Below are positions 59,434 through 64,000 of a DNA stretch of 64,000 nt, piece by piece. Under the pieces are notes generated by a model. The model made no database searches and was not told where the DNA came from. It saw only the letters and a list, made by a program, of their open reading frames with translations. Both the position numbers and the translations under genes were made by a program. Each line of letters opens with the position of its first letter. Position 1 is the first letter of the stretch. Origin of the DNA: Musa acuminata AAA Group (taxonomy: Eukaryota > Streptophyta > Magnoliopsida > Zingiberales > Musaceae); contig NC_088331.1 in assembly GCF_036884655.1 (NCBI RefSeq), positions 13,779,001 to 13,843,000 on the forward strand, read 5' to 3'.

Positions 59434-62430
59434 ATGACCGGAGATCCATCTCAATTCTCTAAGCTCTCTAGCATAGACGAAGGATATGTCACCTTCGGAG
59501 ACAACAACAAGGGTAAAATCATTGGCAAAGGAACCATAGGTAACAAATCCAACCTCTCTATTGAAGATGTTTTACTAGTTGATGGTTTAAAACATAACCT
59601 CTTGAGCATTAGTCAATTATGTGATAAAGGATATATTATAAGATTTGAATCTAATGCCTGCATCATTGAAAAACCACACAAAAATATATCTATGATTGCA
59701 TTAAAACAAAACAACGTATACACTATTGACATCAATGACTTATGTGATGAAATGTGCTTTGCCGTTATGAATGAGGATGCTTGGCTATGGCATAGAAGAT
59801 TAGGTCATGCTAGCATGAAACTAATCAATCAAGTATCATCTAGAGAACTTGTAAGAGGAATTCCTCATATCAAGTTCATCAAAGATAATGTATGTGATGC
59901 TTGCCAATTAGGTAAGCAAATTAGGGGTAGCTTCAAAGCTAAGAATCAAATAAGCACCTCTAGGCCCCTACAATTGATCCATATGGACTTGTTCGGACCA
60001 ATCTCTACATCGAGTCTAGGAGGTAGCAAATACGCCTTTGTCATTATTGATGACTACAGCAGATATACATGGACCTACTTCTTAAAACAAAAAAATGAAT
60101 GCTTTAGACATTTTACCAAGTTTTGTAAACTTGTTCAAAATGAGAAGGAATCTATGATTTCGTCAATTAGAAGTGATCACGGTGGAGAATTTCAAAACCA
60201 TGACTTCCAAGAATTCTGTGAACTCAACGGATACAACCATAACTTCTCTACTCCAAGAAATCCTCAACAAAATGGGGTAGTAGAAAGAAAAAATCGAAAT
60301 TTACAAGAAATGGCAAGAACCATGTTGAATGAACATAGTCTACCCAAATATTTTTGGGCCGAAGCTGTAAACAATGCATGCTATATTTTAAATAGAGTCC
60401 TAGTAAGACCCTTACTCACCAAAACTCCTTATGAGTTATGGAATAACAAAAAACCCAATGTCTCATATTTTAAAGTCTTTGGGTGTAAGTGTTTTATCTT
60501 GAATGAAAAGGATAACTTAGGAAAATTCGATGCTAAATCTGATGAAGGAATCTTTCTTGGTTATTCTTCGGTTTCTAAAGCTTTTCGCATCTTCAATAAA
60601 AGAACCTTAATTATTGAAGAATCCATCCATGTTGTTTTCAATGAGATTTCAGAAATTAAGAAAAATGATCTTGATGATGATGTTAATTTTGATTCCTTGA
60701 ATTTAAACGAATCCCCGTCTCCAACCAGCAACTTGGTTGCATCCACTTCCAAAACATCCTTACCCAAGGATTGGAAGTATATAGATGCTCATCCTAAGGA
60801 GCTAATCCTAGGAGACACATCAAAGGGGGTTCAAACACGATCTTCTTTTAAAAACTTCTGTGCCAACGCCGCTTTTCTCTCCCAAATTGAACCCAAATGT
60901 GTTGATGAAGCCATGAAAGATGATTCATGGATTATCGCAATGCAAGATGAATTAAATCAATTTGAGAGAAATGAGGTGTGGACGCTTGTTCCTAGGCCAA
61001 ATGACCATTTAGTAATTGGTACTAAATGGGTCTTTAGAAACAAGCAAGATGAAAATGGTATCGTGGTTAGAAACAAGGCTAGATTAGTGGCCAAAGGTTT
61101 CAACCAAGAAGAAGGTATCGATTACGAAGAAACCTTCGCACCTGTGGCTCGATTGGAAGCCATAAGGATGCTCCTTGCCTACGCTAGTTGCAATAATTTT
61201 AAGTTATTTCAAATGGATGTTAAAAGCGCTTTTCTAAATGGTTTCATTTCCGAAGAAATTTATGTTGAACAACCTCCTGGATTTGAAAATAATGGCTACC
61301 CTAATCATGTGTTTAGATTAACTAAAGCTCTCTATGGTTTAAAACAAGCCCCAAGGGCTTGGTATGAGAGACTTAGCTCTTTTCTAATTGAAAATAATTT
61401 CATAAAAGGCAAGGTTGATACCACATTGTTTATCAAAAATTTTGAAAATGATTTTCTCATTATTCAGATTTATGTTGATGATATTATCTTTGGTTCTACA
61501 AATGAATCTCTTTGTGAATCCTTTGCGAAAACTATGAGTCATGAATTCGAAATGAGTCTAATGGGAGAGTTAACATTCTTTTTAGGCCTACAAATCAAAC
61601 AACTAAGCAATGGCATCTTTATTAGTCAAACCAAATATGCTGTGAGTCTGCTAAAGAAGTTCAAAATGAATAATTCAAAAGCCATTGACACTCCTATGAG
61701 CACCTCCACTAAGTTAGAAATTGATGAGAATGGAGAAAGCTTCGATCAAAAAACCTATAGGGGTATGATAGGAAGTTTACTTTACCTCACTGCCACCAGA
61801 CCAGACATCATGTTCAGTGTAGGACTTTGTGCTAGATTTCAATCAGACCCTAAGATATCTCATCTCAAAGCAGTCAAAAGAATACTCAGATATCTTAATG
61901 GAACTACCAATCTAGGATTATGGTACCCAAAATCAGAAAACTTTGAATTAACAGCTTATGCTGATGCGGACTTCGCTGGCTGTAGACTAGACAGAAAAAG
62001 CACATCAGGATCATGTCAATTTTTAGGACATGCCCTTGTATCCTGGTCATCTAAGAAACAAAACTCGGTTGCCCTATCAACAACCGAAGCTGAATACATT
62101 GCAGCAAGTGCATGCTGTGCACAAGTTGTATGGATGAAAAACACTTTAGAAGATTACAAAGTGAATCTTAAAGATATTCCCATTAAATGTGATAACACGA
62201 GTGCAATATGCTTAACTAAAAATCCTATACAACACTCAAGAACAAAACACATTGATATTAGACATCACTTTATACGAGATCATGTCTCTAATCATGATGT
62301 AACCATAGAGTTTATTGATACCAAACATCAACTGGCTGATATCTTCACAAAACCCCTATGTGAAGAACAATTTGATTACATAAGAAGAGAATTAGGAATG
62401 TTGAATTGTCCGAATACTTTAACTAGTTAA
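59434..62430 (+). CDS. pol: Copia pol polyprotein, copy 2
   Basis: 998 residues from the first methionine; the true open frame starts at 59,371, directly after the gag stop, and the protease active-site DSG lies before this methionine (about 59,410). Integrase zinc finger and DDE-type core, reverse transcriptase with YVDDIIFGST and RNase H with YADADFAGC are all present and uninterrupted. It differs from copy 1 by only a few residues; the last three (LTS) are lost in copy 1. Confidence 0.95.
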   Translation: MTGDPSQFSKLSSIDEGYVTFGDNNKGKIIGKGTIGNKSNLSIEDVLLVDGLKHNLLSISQLCDKGYIIRFESNACIIEKPHKNISMIALKQNNVYTIDINDLCDEMCFAVMNEDAWLWHRRLGHASMKLINQVSSRELVRGIPHIKFIKDNVCDACQLGKQIRGSFKAKNQISTSRPLQLIHMDLFGPISTSSLGGSKYAFVIIDDYSRYTWTYFLKQKNECFRHFTKFCKLVQNEKESMISSIRSDHGGEFQNHDFQEFCELNGYNHNFSTPRNPQQNGVVERKNRNLQEMARTMLNEHSLPKYFWAEAVNNACYILNRVLVRPLLTKTPYELWNNKKPNVSYFKVFGCKCFILNEKDNLGKFDAKSDEGIFLGYSSVSKAFRIFNKRTLIIEESIHVVFNEISEIKKNDLDDDVNFDSLNLNESPSPTSNLVASTSKTSLPKDWKYIDAHPKELILGDTSKGVQTRSSFKNFCANAAFLSQIEPKCVDEAMKDDSWIIAMQDELNQFERNEVWTLVPRPNDHLVIGTKWVFRNKQDENGIVVRNKARLVAKGFNQEEGIDYEETFAPVARLEAIRMLLAYASCNNFKLFQMDVKSAFLNGFISEEIYVEQPPGFENNGYPNHVFRLTKALYGLKQAPRAWYERLSSFLIENNFIKGKVDTTLFIKNFENDFLIIQIYVDDIIFGSTNESLCESFAKTMSHEFEMSLMGELTFFLGLQIKQLSNGIFISQTKYAVSLLKKFKMNNSKAIDTPMSTSTKLEIDENGESFDQKTYRGMIGSLLYLTATRPDIMFSVGLCARFQSDPKISHLKAVKRILRYLNGTTNLGLWYPKSENFELTAYADADFAGCRLDRKSTSGSCQFLGHALVSWSSKKQNSVALSTTEAEYIAASACCAQVVWMKNTLEDYKVNLKDIPIKCDNTSAICLTKNPIQHSRTKHIDIRHHFIRDHVSNHDVTIEFIDTKHQLADIFTKPLCEEQFDYIRRELGMLNCPNTLTS

Positions 62431-63200
62431 AATTATTTTTCGGATGTTATTACTATTACATGCCTTGACAAACGCTTGATCAAATAACATGATGCAAATT
62501 ATGTGACAAATATTTTTAACCAAATGCATGTAAGAAGTTCATTTTTCGGGTTGTATGCTAAAAATGGGATGTTCCCGTACACTCTTATGAAAACTCTTTG
62601 GAAAATGACTTTCCTCCGTCAAGCAAAAACAATAAAGAAATATATGTGTCATGACTTCCTTTATATGCTTGATAATGCTATCATGCTTTTTGTTGATGAC
62701 AAAGGGGGAGAAAAATATGAATTGATAAACACTATGTCATAGCTGAACTGCCATAATCATATCTATGTCATAGTTGCAAATACTTGAGTGATGCTATAAA
62801 CAATGTTATGCCATCCTTGCATCACCAAGAGATATGTGAACATGTACTATAGTTTGCATCATATCTTGATTTGATATTGTGAAGAAAATGCAAACGTACT
62901 AGAAAATCTCAAATGTGAGCATCATGTAAAAAGTCCTTCGTAGCTTTATATGATTACATGATGATTGGTTACAAACACTATCATACAAACTTGATGATGT
63001 ATGTCATGCCTTGACATAATTCTTGAAGACATACATCATGATAGGCATCATGATGGGAGCATTGATAAGTTTAACTGATCTAACTTATCAATACGTCACT
63101 TGAATTCTTAGGTCTTGAATTCAAGGTTGACTTATCTCAACTATGGCATATAGATAGGGGGAGTTAAGGACAACTCCTTTATCAATTGATTGTCATCATC
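62431..63200 (+). other. Non-coding region after pol, with extra polypurine tracts, copy 2
   Basis: No env-like frame; the longest, 79 residues at 62,503-62,742, has no signal peptide or membrane segment. Purine tracts aaagggggagaaa near 62,700 and agggggagttaagg near 63,157 add to the LTR-proximal one. Confidence 0.7.
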
Positions 63201-63214
63201 AAAAAGGGGGAGAT
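63201..63214 (+). other. Polypurine tract next to the 3' LTR, copy 2
   Basis: aaaaagggggagat, directly before TGTTGAATC. Confidence 0.88.
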
Positions 63215-64000
63215 TGTTGAATCTCGGATTTTGATGATGAAGTCAATTGTCATTTGTTATCTAATCTATGTGTTGAGATAAGTGTGCAGGATTAACTACG
63301 ATGAGAGTAAGACAAGCAGTAGGAGTTGCGCCGGAGTCAAGATCATGATCACGTTGGGAGTTCGAGAGTTCGACGGAAGTTCGGACGGTCGTCGGAGGTT
63401 CAGAGAGAACAGATCCGAGAAGTCCAGAAGCTTGCTAAGCGAAGCTCGTCGGAACTCGCCAAGTGGATCGTCGCAAAGTCCAGGAGTATGCCGGATGTCC
63501 GCAGAAGGATCACCGAGGGTTATCGGTTGATCGACGGAAGTTGGCCGGAAACTCGCCGGAAGAAGCGATTGACGCATCGGAGCAAAGCTGCAGAAGTTGT
63601 CTTAGAGTTAATCGTAGTTAGCATGATGATTAAGCATGAAAATGGGAGGTGACCCCATTAGCTTAATCTTGGGGCAATTGGGCCCCTGAAAAGATTCAAA
63701 GTGGGTCGAATGGAGTGAACCATTCGGACCCTGATTGCACCAAGAGGTGCAACCGCCTGGGCTGTGGGGTTGAGAGGTGCAACCGCCCCAGCCAGGAGGT
63801 GCAACCGCCTAGGCTGTGGGGTTGAGAGGTGCAACCGCCCCAGCCAGGAGGTGCAACCGCCTGGGCTGTGGGGTTGAGAGGTGCAACCGCCCCAGCCAGG
63901 AGGTGCAACCGCCTGGGCTGTGGGGTTGAGAGGTGCAACCGCCCCAGCCAGGAGGTGCAACCGCCTGGGCTGCGAGGCTGGGAGGTGCAACCGCCCCAGC
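63215..64000 (+). repeat. 3' LTR of copia copy 2, cut by the window end
   Basis: First 786 bp, matching 55,377 onwards with about four substitutions seen by eye. Ends within the 52-bp minisatellite of U3. Confidence 0.92.

Larger units (their letters stand above)
55377..64000 (+). mobile_element. Sirevirus-like Ty1/copia retrotransposon, copy 2 (3' end outside window)
   Basis: Same family as copy 1, on the plus strand: 5' LTR, PBS, gag, pol, non-coding stretch with polypurine tracts, and the first 786 bp of the 3' LTR. Proteins are nearly identical to copy 1 (about ten changes in gag, very few in pol). By eye the visible 3' LTR part differs from the 5' LTR at about four sites, so the insertion is recent. 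Both frames are open. The flanking duplication cannot be tested because the right end is missing. Confidence 0.92.

Noticed and set aside
62503..62742. Env-like gene after copia pol
   Set aside because: Only 79 codons, with no signal peptide or transmembrane segment, lying in the polypurine-tract region.

Overview
This window is nuclear DNA from a plant, most probably a monocot. Banana or another Zingiberales species is my best guess, but that is a guess from general character and not proven by the sequence. The evidence for a plant is five spliced genes with GT-AG introns and plant-type families (beta-expansin, clathrin light chain, membrane prolyl 4-hydroxylase, a mitochondrial S18 with a presequence, a WDR44-like WD40 protein), together with plant Ty1/copia (Sirevirus-type), Ty3/gypsy and hAT transposons.

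Layout. 1-10,596: a structurally intact Sirevirus-like copia element on the minus strand (315-10,174; long near-identical LTRs; 5-bp target duplication), inserted in a diverged LTR of a related element. 10,597-11,359: about 760 bp of TA-rich microsatellite. 11,360-45,600: the gene island. All five genes lie on the minus strand and all splice with consistent phases: mitochondrial ribosomal protein S18 (12,546-16,277), beta-expansin (18,328-20,924), clathrin light chain (23,525-26,674), type II membrane prolyl 4-hydroxylase (28,733-32,163) and a WDR44-like WD40 protein (33,280-43,397). The last has a 3.5-kb dead hAT transposon in its sixth intron. 46,229-47,607: two tandem copies of a roughly 765-bp repeat. 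47,608-55,303: a decayed Ty3/gypsy element that was hit first by a 4.6-kb LTR element with no recognisable coding domain (49,929-54,493) and also by an old Sirevirus-like LTR (55,304-55,376). 55,377-64,000: a second, nearly identical Sirevirus-like element on the plus strand, cut by the window end.

The five genes are ordinary single-copy-type housekeeping or cell-wall genes and do not form a pathway. Expansin and prolyl 4-hydroxylase both relate to the cell wall, but their adjacency is probably chance. The most unusual material is in the mobile elements. An in-frame UAG separates gag and pol in both copies. The LTRs carry three classes of minisatellite, including an 18-bp one that is open on both strands. 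Nested insertions can be put in order from junctions and LTR divergence. I recognised no tRNA, rRNA or CRISPR array. All divergence counts were made by eye.
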